The notes: a model not told the origin generated them from the sequence alone. DNA of 64,000 bases from Paracoccus jeotgali (GCF_002865605.1 NZ_CP025583.1:538501-602500); one strand, 5' to 3'. Shown: positions 38,050 to 49,724, counted from the stretch's first letter. Translations and numbers: made by a program.

Positions 38050-39075
38050 TCAGCGCAGCAGCCCGGCCTCGCGATAGTAGCGCTCGGCGCCCGGATGCAG
38101 CGGGATCGGGATGCCGGTGACGGCGTTCTCGGGCCGGATGCGGCGGCCGATGCGGTGGCCATAGCCAAGCTGGCGCAGCGTGTTGTCGTTCCACAAGACG
38201 CGGGTGATGGCGTGGATCAGCTCTTCGGGTTGATCGGCGCGGGTGATCCACAGCGCCCCGACCGACAGCGTGGCGATGTCGTCGGGATTGCCGCGATAGG
38301 TGCCCGCGGGCAGGCTGTCGCGGGTGAAGAAGCTGCGTTCTTTCGTCAGCCGGTCCATCACCGCGTCATCCAGCGCGATCAGCCGCACCGGCGACTGCCC
38401 GGCCAATTGGCTGATCGCGGGCGCCGGATAGCCGCCGACGAAGAAGAAGGCGTCAAGCTCTCCGGCCTGCATGGCCTGCGCGGCGCGGGCGGCGGGCAGG
38501 TGCAGCACGGTCATCTCGTCATCGGCGATACCCGCGGCGTCCAGCACCAGCCGCGCATCGACCAGCGTCCCCGAGCCCGGTTCGTCCAGCGAGACCCGCA
38601 TCCCGCGCAGATCGGACAGGCTGCGGATCGGCGCGTCGCCGCGCGCGACGATGTGCAGCGCCTCGGGGTAGAGTTTCGCGATGGCGCGCAGGTCGGCAAT
38701 CGCCGGCAGCCCGGCAAAATCGCCCGTCGCGGTCTGCGCCCAATAGGCGACATCGGCCTGGGCAAATCCTGATTCGGCGCGGCCGCTGCCCACCGCCTCG
38801 ACATTGGCGACCGACCCGGCCGAGGCGACGGCGGTCGCCAGCAGCCCCGGCACGCCGCAGGCCCCGCCGTCGGCGCAGGGGGCGCCGCCGGGCGGGTTCG
38901 AGATGGCTGAGGCGATGATCCCGCCGATGGGGTAATAGGTGCCCGCGGTCGAGCCGTTGGCGATGCGGAAATAGGTGACGTCGGCGGCTTGCGCGCGGGC
39001 CTCGCCCGGCAGCCATGCGGGGCCAAGCGTCAGCGCCGCGACAGCGCCCGCCACAAGACCCCGCCGGCCGATCAC
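38050..39075 (-). CDS. TAXI-family TRAP substrate-binding protein, orphan
   Basis: 341 residues, exported: an N-terminal Arg pair and hydrophobic stretch ending EARAQA, possibly Tat-like (GRRGLVAGA). The mature domain shows the TAXI hallmarks ANGSTAGTYYPIGG, VEAVGSGRAESGFAQAD and VSLDEPGSGTLVDARL. TAXI proteins bind organic acids or amino acids for a TRAP permease; no fused or separate TRAP membrane subunit is adjacent. GTG start, 13 bases after the lytic transglycosylase stop; ribosome site weak. Ligand unknown; 2-oxoglutarate-like acids would fit the neighbourhood but this is a guess. Confidence 0.85.
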   Translation of the reverse strand: MIGRRGLVAGAVAALTLGPAWLPGEARAQAADVTYFRIANGSTAGTYYPIGGIIASAISNPPGGAPCADGGACGVPGLLATAVASAGSVANVEAVGSGRAESGFAQADVAYWAQTATGDFAGLPAIADLRAIAKLYPEALHIVARGDAPIRSLSDLRGMRVSLDEPGSGTLVDARLVLDAAGIADDEMTVLHLPAARAAQAMQAGELDAFFFVGGYPAPAISQLAGQSPVRLIALDDAVMDRLTKERSFFTRDSLPAGTYRGNPDDIATLSVGALWITRADQPEELIHAITRVLWNDNTLRQLGYGHRIGRRIRPENAVTGIPIPLHPGAERYYREAGLLR

Positions 39076-39088
39076 CTTGCGCGTCCGG

Positions 39089-39601
39089 TCATGCCCGCAA
39101 CCCGGTTTCTTTCAGCAGGCCTTTGCGCTTGGCCTCGTAGTAATAGCCGCGCGCATACCAGCCGATGGCCGCGTCCTGATTGCGGTCGGCCACCAGATAG
39201 GCCCCGCGCAGATAGCGCCCGGCATATTTCAGGTTGGTGTCCGCATCCAGAAGCCCCGTGGCCGGGCCGGTATAGCCCATCGTCCGCGCGGTCTGCGGCA
39301 TGATCTGCATCAGGCCATAGTAAGGCCCGTTGCGCGCCTCGGGGCGATAGCCGGATTCGCGCTGGATCACGCGGTGCAGCAGCGCGGGCGGGATCTGGTG
39401 CTGCGCGGCCCAGTAATCGACCTTGCGGCGCATCTCGGGCGTCTCGCCGGGGTGCAGGTTGGGCGACAGCAGGCTCATCCGCGGGGGCGCGGGGTCGGGC
39501 CGCCCGCCGCAGGCGGCAAGCGCCAGAACCGACAGCACCATCCCCCGCCGCGACAGGCGCAGGCCGGGGCGGGCGGGGTCCGTCCGCAGCGGATCAGACA
39601 T
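39089..39601 (-). CDS. Lytic transglycosylase lipoprotein
   Basis: 170 residues. Signal with twin Arg before the hydrophobic stretch and lipobox LAAC (Cys31), then an SLT domain. Catalytic Glu82 lies in [10 protein letters not shown], followed by [17 protein letters not shown] and [13 protein letters not shown]. It cleaves the glycan backbone of peptidoglycan from a membrane anchor. The start overlaps the lpdA stop by 8 bases (an upstream ATG at 39619 is possible), so a cell-wall enzyme is translated with a TCA-cycle gene. Confidence 0.88.
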   Translation of the reverse strand: MSDPLRTDPARPGLRLSRRGMVLSVLALAACGGRPDPAPPRMSLLSPNLHPGETPEMRRKVDYWAAQHQIPPALLHRVIQRESGYRPEARNGPYYGLMQIMPQTARTMGYTGPATGLLDADTNLKYAGRYLRGAYLVADRNQDAAIGWYARGYYYEAKRKGLLKETGLRA

Positions 39602-40988
39602 GGATCGCGCCATCGCCAAGGGCCAGGGCAGCCTCTCGCACCGCTTCCGAGGTGGTCGGGTGGGCGTGGCAGGTCATCGCGATATCCTCGGCCGAGGCGC
39701 CGAACTCCATCGCGACGCAGACCTCGTGGATCATGTCGCCGGCATTGGGTCCGATGACGTGGCAGCCCAGCACGCGGTCGGTTTCGGCATCCGCGATCAT
39801 CTTGACGAAGCCGTCGCCCGCGAACATCGCCTTGGCCCGGGCGTTGCCCATGAAGGGAAACTTGCCGACCTTGATCTTGCGGCCGCTGTTCTTGGCCTCG
39901 GCCTCGGTCATGCCGACGGCGGCGACCTCGGGGGCGGTATAGATGACGCTGGGGATGACGCCGTAATTGACGTGCCCGGCGCGGCCGGCGATGACCTCGG
40001 CCACGGCCATCCCCTCATCCTCGGCCTTGTGGGCCAGCATCGGGCCGGGGACCGCGTCGCCGATGGCATAGATGCCCTTGGCCGAGGTGGCCCAGTGGTC
40101 GTCCACCTTGATCTGCCCGCGCTCGGTCAGCTCGACCCCGACCTTGTCCAGCCCCAGCCCGTCCAGATAGGGGCGGCGGCCGGTGGCCAGCAGCACCACA
40201 TCGGCGTCGAGACGGTGGTCGCTGTCATCCTTGCGCAGCTTGTATGCGACGCTGGCGCGGCCCTTGCTTTCGCTGGCCGACTGGACAGCGGCGCCCATGA
40301 CGAATTCGAGGCCCTGCTTGGTCAGCGTGCGCTGCAACTGTTTCTGGATCTCGGCATCCATGCCTGGGGTGATGGCGTCGAGATATTCGACCACGGTCAC
40401 CTTGGTTCCCAGCCGCGCATAGACAGAGCCGAGTTCCAGCCCGATCACGCCCGCACCGATCACCACCATGCTTTCGGGGATCTTCGCCAGCACCAGCGCG
40501 CCGGTCGAATCCACGATCACGCCCTTGTCGTTGTCGACGGTGACGCCCTTCAGGGGGCTGACCTCGGAGCCGGTGGCGATGACAATGTTCTTGGCCTCGT
40601 GGACCTCGTCGCCGACCTTGACCTTGCCCGCGCCTTCGATGCTGGCCCAGCCCTTGATCCAGTCGATCTTGTTCTTCTTGAACAGGAACTCGATGCCCTT
40701 GGTATTCGTCTCGACCGTCTCGGCCTTGTAGCCCTGCATCACGTTCCAGTCGATGGTCGGCGGCTCGCCCTTGAGGCCCATCTTGGGGAAGTTATGCGCC
40801 GCCTCGTGATACATGTGGCTGGAATGCAGCAGCGCCTTGGACGGGATGCAGCCGACATTCAGGCAGGTGCCGCCGAGCGCGTCGCGGCCCTCGACCACGG
40901 CGGTCTTCAGGCCCAACTGCGCGGCGCGGATCGCGCAGACATAGCCACCGGGACCGGCACCGATCACGATCAGGTCATAGCTGGACAT
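39594..40988 (-). CDS. lpdA: Dihydrolipoamide dehydrogenase (E3)
   Basis: Re-oxidises dihydrolipoyl groups with NAD; E3 of the 2-oxoglutarate dehydrogenase complex. 464 residues. FAD loop [19 protein letters not shown], redox disulfide [19 protein letters not shown] loop [17 protein letters not shown] loop [19 protein letters not shown], and the C-terminal catalytic [15 protein letters not shown] ribosome site fixes the start at 40988, discarding 26 upstream residues. Its place behind sucA-sucB points to the oxoglutarate complex. Confidence 0.96.
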   Translation of the reverse strand: MSSYDLIVIGAGPGGYVCAIRAAQLGLKTAVVEGRDALGGTCLNVGCIPSKALLHSSHMYHEAAHNFPKMGLKGEPPTIDWNVMQGYKAETVETNTKGIEFLFKKNKIDWIKGWASIEGAGKVKVGDEVHEAKNIVIATGSEVSPLKGVTVDNDKGVIVDSTGALVLAKIPESMVVIGAGVIGLELGSVYARLGTKVTVVEYLDAITPGMDAEIQKQLQRTLTKQGLEFVMGAAVQSASESKGRASVAYKLRKDDSDHRLDADVVLLATGRRPYLDGLGLDKVGVELTERGQIKVDDHWATSAKGIYAIGDAVPGPMLAHKAEDEGMAVAEVIAGRAGHVNYGVIPSVIYTAPEVAAVGMTEAEAKNSGRKIKVGKFPFMGNARAKAMFAGDGFVKMIADAETDRVLGCHVIGPNAGDMIHEVCVAMEFGASAEDIAMTCHAHPTTSEAVREAALALGDGAIHV

Positions 40989-41103
40989 CTTCACTCCTTC
41001 AAAAAGCAGCCGCAGCGCCCTGGCCCGGCGAAGTTCTGGTTCTGATACACGATCGGAAAGGGCCAATCACCCGTTAAAACGCCGCAGCCGGGCGGCGCGG
41101 CGG

Positions 41104-41493
41104 CTAGAACAGCGCCCGCAGGATCATCGCGATGACCGCCGCAAAGCCCACGCCCCAGATATAGGAACGCCACGGCGTCCAGCCGTAGGCATAGGCCGGG
41201 ACATACAGCACCCGCGCGCCCAGATGCAGCCATGCCGCCAGCGCGGTCCAGCCACCGGCCTTGCCGCTGACCGTCAGCAGCAGCACCGCGATGGTCAGGA
41301 AGGCGAGCGATTCAAAATGGTTGTTCACCGCGCGCTGCAGACGTTTGGTCTGGTCCGAGAACTGAGGCTGGCGGTCGCGCGGCCCCATGTTCCAGTCGAG
41401 GCCCGCGTCGCGGGAAATTCCCGCGCCCGCCAGCCCGATCTGGACCACCTGCAGCAGCGCCGCCAGCGCAAGGACGGTCAGTTCGGGGGTCAT
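41104..41493 (-). CDS. MAPEG-family membrane protein
   Basis: 129 residues with four predicted spans. Resembles the MAPEG/DUF family: QRAVNNHFESLAFLTIAV is the typical N-(E/H)xxE-type helix, and ARVLYVPAYAYG fits the (R/K)xxYxxAY motif. Eukaryotic members are glutathione-linked; bacterial roles are mostly unknown. Lies between the 84-residue gene and lpdA in the suc/odh operon. Confidence 0.82.
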   Translation of the reverse strand: MTPELTVLALAALLQVVQIGLAGAGISRDAGLDWNMGPRDRQPQFSDQTKRLQRAVNNHFESLAFLTIAVLLLTVSGKAGGWTALAAWLHLGARVLYVPAYAYGWTPWRSYIWGVGFAAVIAMILRALF

Positions 41494-41517
41494 GAGGATG
41501 ATCCTTTGCGCGCCGGC

Positions 41518-41772
41518 TCAGGCGGTTTCAAGCATATGCGCCCGCGTCGCGCTGACGCCGGCCTGGCTGTTGAACACCCCCGCCGCGCCGTCCAGATAGG
41601 CCCGCGCCTTCTTGGCGTCGTGGACCTGGAACAGCGCCCAGACGCTGTCCCCGCCCTCGCGCCACAATTGCAGCAGCGACATCGAGTTGTTGCTGCGATC
41701 CTCGGCATCGGCGTCGAAGGCGGACTTGAAGCGGGCGTAATCGTCAATCGAGTAGTGAACGAGCATCTGCAT
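41518..41772 (-). CDS. Small conserved hypothetical protein in the odh operon
   Basis: 84 residues, cytoplasmic. MLVHYSIDDYARFKSAFD, WALFQVHDAKKARAYL and a C-terminal helix suggest a ferredoxin-like dimeric alpha/beta-barrel fold (DUF3764 or antibiotic monooxygenase-like), by pattern only. Good AAAGGACTG ribosome site. It follows sucB after 88 bases and precedes the MAPEG gene. Function unknown. Confidence 0.7.
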   Translation of the reverse strand: MQMLVHYSIDDYARFKSAFDADAEDRSNNSMSLLQLWREGGDSVWALFQVHDAKKARAYLDGAAGVFNSQAGVSATRAHMLETA

Positions 41773-41860
41773 GGGTCAGTCCTTTCGTGTCACATGAGGC
41801 GGGCGGTGCGTCGCGATCGGGCAGGGGCCGGACGCGATGCCCGACCCCCACCTTTTGCGT

Positions 41861-43474
41861 TTACAGATCCATTAGCAGGCGGCGCGGGTCTTCCAGCGCC
41901 TCCTTCACGCGGACGAGGAAGGTCACCGCGCCCTTGCCGTCGACGATCCGGTGGTCATAACTCAGCGCCAGATACATCATCGGCCGGATGACGATCTCGC
42001 CACCGACGACGACCGGGCGTTCCTGGATCTTGTGCATCCCCAGAATCCCCGACTGCGGCGGGTTGAGGATGGGCGAGGACATCAGCGAGCCATAGACCCC
42101 GCCATTCGAGATGGTGAAGGTGCCGCCCTGCATGTCGTCCATGGTCAGCTTGCCGTCGCGGGCCTTGCGGCCAAGCTCGCCGATCTCCTGCTCGATCCCG
42201 GCAAAGCTGCGCTGGTCGGCATCGCGCACGACCGGCACCACCAACCCCTGCGGGGTGCCCACGGCCACGCCCATGTTGACATAATTCTTGTAGACGACAT
42301 CGGTGCCGTCGATCTCGGCATTGACCTCGGGCACCTCTTTCAGCGCATGGCAGCAGGCTTTGACGAAGAAGGACATGAAGCCCAGCTTGACGCCGTGCTT
42401 CTTCTCGAACTGGTCCTTGTACTCGTTGCGCAGGTCCATCACGCTTTTCATGTCCGCCTCGTTATAGGTGGTCAGCATGGCGGCGGTGTTCTGCGCGTCC
42501 TTCAGGCGGCGGGCGATGGTCTGGCGCAGGCGGGTCATGCGGACCCGTTCCTCGCGGCCCGACTGGTCCGCGCGGCGCGGGGCCTGGGCGGCGCGGGCGG
42601 GCGCGGACGGGGCCGGCGCGGATTCGGCGCGGGCCACGTCTTCCTTCATCACCCGGCCATCCTTGCCCGAGGCCTGGACCTGGTCGCGGCTGATGCCCTT
42701 TTCGGCCATCGCCTTGCGGGCCGAGGGCGCGTCCTCGACATCGGAACGCGGCGTCACCTCTTCGGGACCGGCGCCGGGCGAGCCGACCTTTTCGGCCTTT
42801 TCGTCCTTGGGGGTCGAGGTGTCGGCGCGCGGCGCGGATTTCGCGTCGCCGCCTTCGGCTGCGGCGCCTTCGGTGATGACGGCAAGCCGGGCCTTGGCAT
42901 CGACGGTCTCGCCTTCGGCGGCGACGATCTCGGCCAGCACGCCGGCGACGGGGGCAGGCACCTCGACCGAGACCTTGTCGGTTTCCAGCTCGCACAGCAT
43001 CTCGTCCACCGCGACGCTGTCGCCCACCTGCTTGAACCAGGTGGCCACGGTCGCCTCGGTCACCGATTCACCCAGCGAGGGCACCATCACGTCCACTGCC
43101 TTACCGCTCATCTTCGTTCCTTCCTGATCTTGCTGCGCCGTCGCTTCGGCGGCCTGTTCCTGTTTGGGTGCCGTTTCCCTGGTTGCGGTATCGGCGGATT
43201 TCGTGGGCTTGCTGCGCTTGCCGTCACCGGCCGACGCGGTCTCGTCGATCTGGGCCAGCAGCGCGTCGGGTGCGACCGTCTCGCCTTCTGCGGCGACGAT
43301 CTCGACCAGCACCCCGGCCGAGGGGGCGGGCACCTCGACCGTCACCTTGTCGGTTTCCAGCTCGCACAGCATCTCGTCCATTTCGACGGCGTCACCCGGT
43401 TGCTTGAACCAGGTGGCGACGGTCGCTTCGGACACCGATTCCCCCAGCGACGGAACCCGGACCTCGATGGTCAT
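41861..43474 (-). CDS. sucB: 2-oxoglutarate dehydrogenase E2, two lipoyl domains
   Basis: Dihydrolipoyl succinyltransferase core of the 2-oxoglutarate dehydrogenase complex. 537 residues, against about 400-410 for the usual one-lipoyl SucB. Lipoyl domain 1 (1-80) has its lysine at Lys43 (ETDKV); domain 2 (122-200) at Lys167 in an identical motif. A flexible Lys/Glu/Ala linker, a peripheral subunit-binding segment ([14 protein letters not shown]) and the catalytic domain ending [17 protein letters not shown] follow. The second domain begins at Met122 with an excellent ribosome site, so a one-lipoyl form could also be made. Overlaps sucA by 4 bases. Confidence 0.95.
   Translation of the reverse strand: MTIEVRVPSLGESVSEATVATWFKQPGDAVEMDEMLCELETDKVTVEVPAPSAGVLVEIVAAEGETVAPDALLAQIDETASAGDGKRSKPTKSADTATRETAPKQEQAAEATAQQDQEGTKMSGKAVDVMVPSLGESVTEATVATWFKQVGDSVAVDEMLCELETDKVSVEVPAPVAGVLAEIVAAEGETVDAKARLAVITEGAAAEGGDAKSAPRADTSTPKDEKAEKVGSPGAGPEEVTPRSDVEDAPSARKAMAEKGISRDQVQASGKDGRVMKEDVARAESAPAPSAPARAAQAPRRADQSGREERVRMTRLRQTIARRLKDAQNTAAMLTTYNEADMKSVMDLRNEYKDQFEKKHGVKLGFMSFFVKACCHALKEVPEVNAEIDGTDVVYKNYVNMGVAVGTPQGLVVPVVRDADQRSFAGIEQEIGELGRKARDGKLTMDDMQGGTFTISNGGVYGSLMSSPILNPPQSGILGMHKIQERPVVVGGEIVIRPMMYLALSYDHRIVDGKGAVTFLVRVKEALEDPRRLLMDL
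42972..43380 (-). repeat. Tandem duplication encoding two lipoyl domains
   Basis: A 37-base identical stretch occurs at 42972-43008 and again at 43344-43380, 372 bases (124 codons) apart, inside longer similar flanks that encode the two lipoyl domains. The DNA is close enough to allow recombination between copies. Confidence 0.85.
43109..43125 (-). promoter_or_regulatory. Internal ribosome site and start within sucB
   Basis: AGGAAGGA with a 6-base gap precedes an in-frame ATG (Met122, 43109-43111), followed by [15 protein letters not shown], the normal beginning of a one-lipoyl SucB. It would give a 416-residue product, the usual family length. Confidence 0.55.
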
Positions 43475-46443
43475 TGATCATCTCCCAGCATCAGCGCATC
43501 GCGCACCAGAGCGTCCTGTTCGGCCTTGTGGCGCGAGGCGAGGCCCGTCGCCACCGAGGCCGCAGCGGCCCTGCCGATGTAACGTGCCCGTCCGGCGGGA
43601 TGTTCCAGCTTGTCCAGCACCCATTCAAGGTTCGGCTCGACAAAGTTCCAGCCGCCCTGGTTCTTGGGCTCTTCCTGGCACCAGATCAGCTCGGCATTGC
43701 GGAACCGCCCCAGCTCTTTCAGCAGCGCCTGCTGCGGGAAGGGATAGAACTGCTCCAGACGCATCAGATAGATGTCGTCGATCCCGGCTTCGTCGCGGGC
43801 CTGCAGCAGGTCGTAATAGACCTTGCCCGAGCACATGACGATGCGGCGGATCTTGTCGTCGCTGGTCAGCTTGGTCTCGGACCGGCCGCGTTCGGCGTCG
43901 TCGGGCAGCACGCGGTGGAAGGTCGAGCCGGTCTGGAACTCGTCGGCGCTGCTGACCGCCAGCGGGTGACGCAGCAGCGATTTCGGGGTCATGATGACCA
44001 GCGGCTTGCGGAACTTGCGGTGCAGCTGGCGCCGCAGGATGTGGAAATAGTTGGCCGGAGTCGTCACGTTGGCGACGATCCAGTTATCCTCGGCGCACAT
44101 CTGCAGGAAGCGTTCCAGCCGCGCCGACGAGTGTTCCGGCCCCTGACCCTCGAACCCGTGCGGCAGCAGCATGACCAGACCGGACATCCGCAGCCACTTC
44201 TTTTCGCCCGACGAGATGAACTGGTCGAACATGATCTGCGCGCCGTTGGCAAAGTCGCCGAACTGCGCCTCCCACAGGGTCAGCGCGTTGGGTTCGGCCA
44301 GCGAATAGCCGTATTCGAAGCCCAGAACGGCGTATTCCGACAACATCGAGTCGTGCACTTCGTAATGCGCCTGACCCTCGCGGATGTTGTTCAGCGGATA
44401 GTAACGCTGCTCGTCCACCTGATCGACAAAGGCCGAATGGCGCTGGCTGAAGGTGCCGCGCGCCGAATCCTGCCCGGTCAGGCGCACCCGGTGGCCCTCG
44501 ACCACCAGCGAGCCAAAGGCCAGCGCCTCGCCCGTCGCCCAGTCAAAGCCCTGACCGGATTCGAACATCTGCTTTTTCGCCTCGATCAGCCGGCCGACGG
44601 TGCGGTGCAGGTTGAGACCTTCGGGCGGCGTGGTCAGCGCGCGCCCGATATCGGCCATGGTCTCGGCCGAGATGCCGGTCTCGCCCGAGACATAGTCCTG
44701 CCCCTCGCTTTCCAGCCCGGTCCATTTGCCGTCCAGCCAGTCGGCCTTGTTCGGCTTGAAGTTCTTGCCCATCTCGAACTCTTCGTTCAGATGCGCCTGG
44801 AACGCGGCCTTCATGTCCTCGATCTCGCCCTCGGGGATCAGCCCGTCGGCGACCAGACGTTCGGTATAAAGCTGCAGCGTCGTCTTGTGGGTCTTGATTT
44901 CCTTGTACATCGCCGGGTTGGTGAACATCGGCTCATCGCCTTCGTTGTGACCGAAGCGGCGATAGCAGAAGATGTCCAGCACCACGTCCTTGTGGAACTT
45001 CTGACGGAACTCGGTGGCGACGCGGGCGGCGTGGACTACGGCCTCGGGGTCGTCGCCGTTGACGTGGAAGATCGGCGCCTCGACCATCAGCGCGATATCG
45101 GTCGGATAGGGCGAGGTGCGGCTGAAATGCGGCGCGGTGGTAAAGCCGATCTGGTTGTTCACGACGATATGGATCGTGCCGCCGGTGCGATGGCCGCGGA
45201 TGCCCGACAGCTGCAGACATTCCGCCACGATGCCCTGACCGGCAAAGGCCGCGTCGCCATGCAGCAGGATCGGCAGCACCTTGGTCCGCTCGACCGTGTC
45301 TTTCAGCTGGTCGCCCTTGGCGCGGGCCTTGCCCAGCACGACCGGGTTCACCGCCTCGAGATGCGAGGGGTTGGCGGTCAGCGACAGGTGCACCTCGTTG
45401 CCGTCGAATTCGCGGTCCGAGGACGCGCCGAGGTGATATTTCACGTCACCCGAGCCGTCGACATCCTCGGGCTTGAAGCTGCCGCCCTGGAATTCGTGGA
45501 AGATGGCGCGGTAGGGCTTGCCCAGCACGTTCGCCAGCACCGACAGACGCCCGCGATGCGGCATTCCGATGACGATTTCCTGCACCCCAAGCGCACCGCC
45601 GCGCTTGATGATCTGCTCCATCGCCGGGATCAGCGACTCGCCGCCGTCCAGACCAAAGCGCTTGGTGCCCATGTATTTGACATGCAGGAACTTTTCAAAG
45701 CCCTCGGCCTCGACCAGCTTGTTCAGGATGGCGCGGCGGCCGGTGCGGGTAAAGCCGATCTCCTTGCCGTAACCCTCGATCCGCTCTTTCAGCCATGCGG
45801 CTTCCTCGGGGTTCGAGATGTGCATGTATTGCATGGCGAAGGTGCCGCAATAGGTCCGCTCCATCAGATCGACGATCTGGCGGATGCTGGCGACTTCCAG
45901 ACCCAGCACGTTGTCGATGAAGATCGGCCGGTCCATGTCGCCGGGGCCGAAGCCATAGGTCTGGGGCAGCAATTCGCCGTGATCGGGCACCTCGCGCAGG
46001 TTCAGCGGGTCGAGATCGGCGTGCAGGTGCCCCCGGATGCGGTAGGCGCGGATCAGCATCAGCGCGCGGATGCTGTCCAGCACCGCCTGACGCATGGCGT
46101 CGGGCGTTATCTCCTTGCCCTTGGCGGCGGCCTTGGCGGCAATCTTTTCCATCGCGGCACTGGCCTCGGCCTTCGAGGCCATGGGCCATTCGCCGGTCAG
46201 CGCGGCGATGTCCTCGCCCTGCGGGGTCGGCGGCCAGTCGCTGCGCTTCCAGCTGGGGCCTGCAGCCTCGGCCTCGGCGTCGCGGGCGTCATCGCCGAGC
46301 GCGGCGAAATAGCGGTCCCAGGCCGCATCCACGGCTGCCGGGTCTTTCGCCCATTGCCCGTAAAGCTGTTCGATATAGGTCGCGTTGTGACCCTGCAGAA
46401 AGGATGAGTCGTGGAAATCGGCGTTCTTGGGATGGTCATTCAT
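43471..46443 (-). CDS. sucA: 2-oxoglutarate dehydrogenase E1
   Basis: Thiamine-diphosphate enzyme decarboxylating 2-oxoglutarate and succinylating the E2 lipoyl group. 990 residues, within range for proteobacteria. N-terminal E1o signature [18 protein letters not shown]; then [28 protein letters not shown] (TDP/Mg region), [10 protein letters not shown], and [29 protein letters not shown] precedes the ATG at 46443, much like the site before sucC. The stop overlaps the sucB start. Confidence 0.97.
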   Translation of the reverse strand: MNDHPKNADFHDSSFLQGHNATYIEQLYGQWAKDPAAVDAAWDRYFAALGDDARDAEAEAAGPSWKRSDWPPTPQGEDIAALTGEWPMASKAEASAAMEKIAAKAAAKGKEITPDAMRQAVLDSIRALMLIRAYRIRGHLHADLDPLNLREVPDHGELLPQTYGFGPGDMDRPIFIDNVLGLEVASIRQIVDLMERTYCGTFAMQYMHISNPEEAAWLKERIEGYGKEIGFTRTGRRAILNKLVEAEGFEKFLHVKYMGTKRFGLDGGESLIPAMEQIIKRGGALGVQEIVIGMPHRGRLSVLANVLGKPYRAIFHEFQGGSFKPEDVDGSGDVKYHLGASSDREFDGNEVHLSLTANPSHLEAVNPVVLGKARAKGDQLKDTVERTKVLPILLHGDAAFAGQGIVAECLQLSGIRGHRTGGTIHIVVNNQIGFTTAPHFSRTSPYPTDIALMVEAPIFHVNGDDPEAVVHAARVATEFRQKFHKDVVLDIFCYRRFGHNEGDEPMFTNPAMYKEIKTHKTTLQLYTERLVADGLIPEGEIEDMKAAFQAHLNEEFEMGKNFKPNKADWLDGKWTGLESEGQDYVSGETGISAETMADIGRALTTPPEGLNLHRTVGRLIEAKKQMFESGQGFDWATGEALAFGSLVVEGHRVRLTGQDSARGTFSQRHSAFVDQVDEQRYYPLNNIREGQAHYEVHDSMLSEYAVLGFEYGYSLAEPNALTLWEAQFGDFANGAQIMFDQFISSGEKKWLRMSGLVMLLPHGFEGQGPEHSSARLERFLQMCAEDNWIVANVTTPANYFHILRRQLHRKFRKPLVIMTPKSLLRHPLAVSSADEFQTGSTFHRVLPDDAERGRSETKLTSDDKIRRIVMCSGKVYYDLLQARDEAGIDDIYLMRLEQFYPFPQQALLKELGRFRNAELIWCQEEPKNQGGWNFVEPNLEWVLDKLEHPAGRARYIGRAAAASVATGLASRHKAEQDALVRDALMLGDDQ

Positions 46444-46581
46444 GGCAGAACCTCGACAGGTGTTGGTCCATACGTAAGGGGGGCAGGCAGCGCCGCGTGG
46501 CGAGGCCGGTAATTCGGCAGCCCGACAGCTTTCGGTCGGGCAGGGGGTGCGGGTCGCGGCATGGACATGTCATCGCGGCCC

Positions 46582-46974
46582 TCATGCACAGTGGATGTCG
46601 ATCATGCGCGCGCCGGGATCGTCCTGCGGCGCGACCTGCGGGATCTGTTCGATGCGCCCGACGCCGCGCCGTTCCAGCCGGCAGAGCGCGCTGGCGGCGC
46701 GGCCCTCGGCGTCGGCGGGGGACAGCGCGGGCAGATAGATCAGCCGCCAGCCGTAATCGCGGCGCGAGACGGTCCGCACCGCATCCGGCGGCAGGCCAGT
46801 GGCCAGCGGCAGGTTGGTGCGCGCCGGAACCCCGCCGCGCAGCGTCTCGTCGGTGTTGCGCGGCCCGCAGCTGGACAGGGACAGCACCGCCGCCGTCAGC
46901 AACGCACCGGACGCGATCCGACGCGGCCCGGGGGCGGCGGCAGAGGCGGGGGAAAGCGGCGGTTCGGCGGTCAT
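46582..46974 (-). CDS. Hypothetical lipoprotein between sucD and sucA
   Basis: 130 residues. Signal with Arg-Arg followed by a hydrophobic stretch and lipobox LSSC (about residue 36), so membrane-anchored. The mature part includes WRLIYLPALSPADAEG and ALCRLERRGVGRIEQIP; the pattern suggests a small folded domain with one further Cys pair. No family recognised. CAGGAACG ribosome site. A longer ORF in another frame over the same bases (46436-47032) lacks a signal and is taken as a shadow. Confidence 0.72.
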   Translation of the reverse strand: MTAEPPLSPASAAAPGPRRIASGALLTAAVLSLSSCGPRNTDETLRGGVPARTNLPLATGLPPDAVRTVSRRDYGWRLIYLPALSPADAEGRAASALCRLERRGVGRIEQIPQVAPQDDPGARMIDIHCA

Positions 46975-47062
46975 CTCGTTCCTGTCTGGCCGGGGAAAGC
47001 GGGCCAAGCGCAACCATGTGGTGCGCCCCCATAGTGTCACGGGGGCGCGTGGTGTCAAATCA

Positions 47063-47947
<885 letters not shown>

Positions 47948-47997
47948 GTGGTGGCGCTCCTTGCGTTTGTCGTTCCGCGCTGTGGCGGCGTGTTGTT

Positions 47998-48534
47998 CTA
48001 GCGTTTCGAGATCGAGATTTCGGCGCCGTCGCTGTATTTCATCACCCCGCCCGGCACCGAAGCACGGACCGCGACGGTGCGGCCATCCTTGGTGAACAGC
48101 TCGGCCGGCTCGGTCGGCGCGGGCGTCCGGGTCCAGCCCTGACGCTGGATCTCGTCCGTCACCACAGCCAGCACCGAGGCGCCGTGGGTATGGGGGCGCA
48201 CGATGATGGCGCAGTCGCTCTCGTTGTTCCTCTTGCGGACGCCGATGCTGTGGACCAGTTCGATCGAGGCGTTCTGCGGCGCTTCCTTGACGAAAAGCGG
48301 CATCAGCCCGGTCATGTATTGATAGCCCTCGCGGGTCAGGAACCCCAGCGCATCGACGCCCTTCGCCTCGGCCGCGAGGCACGCTTTCGCGAGCCTGCGG
48401 GCCTCGGTCGCTTCGTCATAGCTCACCCGCTGCAGATCGCCGGGCGCGGTCGCAACCACGCCCATGGGTTCGGCGATCTCGGTGCAGGCGGTCAGCAAAA
48501 GCCCGGCCGCCGCGATGGCAGCAGGCAGTCTCAT
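47998..48534 (-). CDS. Hypothetical lipoprotein between sucC and sucD
   Basis: 178 residues. Signal [17 protein letters not shown] with lipobox LTAC (Cys17). The mature domain contains [49 protein letters not shown] and [19 protein letters not shown]: mixed alpha/beta with two Cys. No family recognised. The start overlaps the sucC stop by 4 bases, so it is translated with the synthetase subunits. Confidence 0.78.
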   Translation of the reverse strand: MRLPAAIAAAGLLLTACTEIAEPMGVVATAPGDLQRVSYDEATEARRLAKACLAAEAKGVDALGFLTREGYQYMTGLMPLFVKEAPQNASIELVHSIGVRKRNNESDCAIIVRPHTHGASVLAVVTDEIQRQGWTRTPAPTEPAELFTKDGRTVAVRASVPGGVMKYSDGAEISISKR

Positions 48535-49724
48535 CCCTTCACCGCCTTGACGATCTTTTCGGCGCCGTCCTTGAGGTCGTCGGCGGCGATCACGTCGAGG
48601 CCGGAGTTGTTGATGATCTCCTTGCCCTTGTCGACATTGGTGCCTTCCAGACGGACCACCAGCGGAACCTTCAGCCCGACCTCTTTCACCGCGGCGACGA
48701 TGCCCTCGGCGATGATGTCGCAGCGCATGATGCCGCCGAAGATGTTGACCAGGATGCCTTTGACGTTGTCGTCGCTGGTGATGATCTTGAACGCCTCGGT
48801 GACCTTTTCCTTGGTCGCGCCGCCGCCGACATCCAGAAAGTTCGCCGGCTCGGCGCCATACAGCTTGATGATGTCCATGGTCGCCATTGCCAGACCGGCG
48901 CCGTTGACCATGCAGCCGATCTCGCCGTCAAGCGCGATATAGTTCAGGTCGTATTTCGAGGCTTCCAGTTCCTTGGGGTCTTCCTCGGTCTCGTCGCGCA
49001 GGGCGAAGATGTCGTCGTGGCGATACAGCGCGTTGTTGTCGAAGCCCATCTTGGCGTCCAGCGCCTTCAGCCCGCCTTCGGTGGTGACGATCAGCGGGTT
49101 GATCTCCAGCATCTCCATGTCCTTGTCGAGGAACAGGCGATACAGATCCTTGACCAGCTTGACGCATTGCTTGACCTGCTGGCCCTGCAGACCCAGGGCA
49201 AAGGCCACGCGGCGGCCGTGGAAATCCGACAGGCCCGAGGCCGGATCGACGCTGAAGCTGACGATCTTTTCCGGGGTCGAGGCGGCGACTTCCTCGATAT
49301 CCATGCCGCCTTCGGTCGAGGCGACAAAGCTGACGCGCGAGGTCTGGCGGTCGACCAGCAGGGCCAGATACAGCTCGCGTTCGATGTCGCTGCCGTCTTC
49401 GATATAGATGCGGTTGACCTGCTTGCCGGCCGGTCCGGTCTGGTGCGTGACCAGCGTTCGACCCAGCATCTGGCGGGTCATCTCTTCGGCTTCCGAGGTG
49501 GATTTCGCCAGCCGGACGCCGCCTTTTTCACCGGCCCCGGCTTCCTTGAAATGACCCTTGCCGCGGCCGCCGGCGTGGATCTGGGCCTTGACCACCCAAA
49601 GCGGGCCGTCGAGTTCAGAGGCGGCGCGCTTGGCGTCCTCGGCGCGGGTGACGACGCGGCCGTCGCTGACCGGAACGCCATAGTCGCGCAGCAGCGACTT
49701 GGCCTGGTATTCGTGGATGTTCAT
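48531..49724 (-). CDS. sucC: Succinyl-CoA synthetase beta subunit
   Basis: ATP-grasp subunit pairing with SucD. 397 residues, normal length. It starts [19 protein letters not shown], with [20 protein letters not shown] (nucleotide loop), LEINPLIVT, and the C-terminal INIFGGI-type segment [26 protein letters not shown] precedes the ATG at 49724. First gene of the suc operon; the region upstream carries the paired TGTGATCACA sites. Confidence 0.97.
   Translation of the reverse strand: MNIHEYQAKSLLRDYGVPVSDGRVVTRAEDAKRAASELDGPLWVVKAQIHAGGRGKGHFKEAGAGEKGGVRLAKSTSEAEEMTRQMLGRTLVTHQTGPAGKQVNRIYIEDGSDIERELYLALLVDRQTSRVSFVASTEGGMDIEEVAASTPEKIVSFSVDPASGLSDFHGRRVAFALGLQGQQVKQCVKLVKDLYRLFLDKDMEMLEINPLIVTTEGGLKALDAKMGFDNNALYRHDDIFALRDETEEDPKELEASKYDLNYIALDGEIGCMVNGAGLAMATMDIIKLYGAEPANFLDVGGGATKEKVTEAFKIITSDDNVKGILVNIFGGIMRCDIIAEGIVAAVKEVGLKVPLVVRLEGTNVDKGKEIINNSGLDVIAADDLKDGAEKIVKAVKG

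Noticed and set aside
43474..46407. 977-residue ORF antisense to sucA
   Set aside because: Shadow of sucA, which has full E1 motifs; the antisense reading has no family features.
46520..46541. Hairpin between the lipoprotein and sucA as a terminator
   Set aside because: A 7-bp stem exists but no T-run follows on the minus strand; at most a processing or folding element.
46436..47032. 198-residue ORF overlapping the sucD-sucA lipoprotein in another frame
   Set aside because: Arg-rich with no signal; the alternative frame has a lipobox and a good ribosome site.
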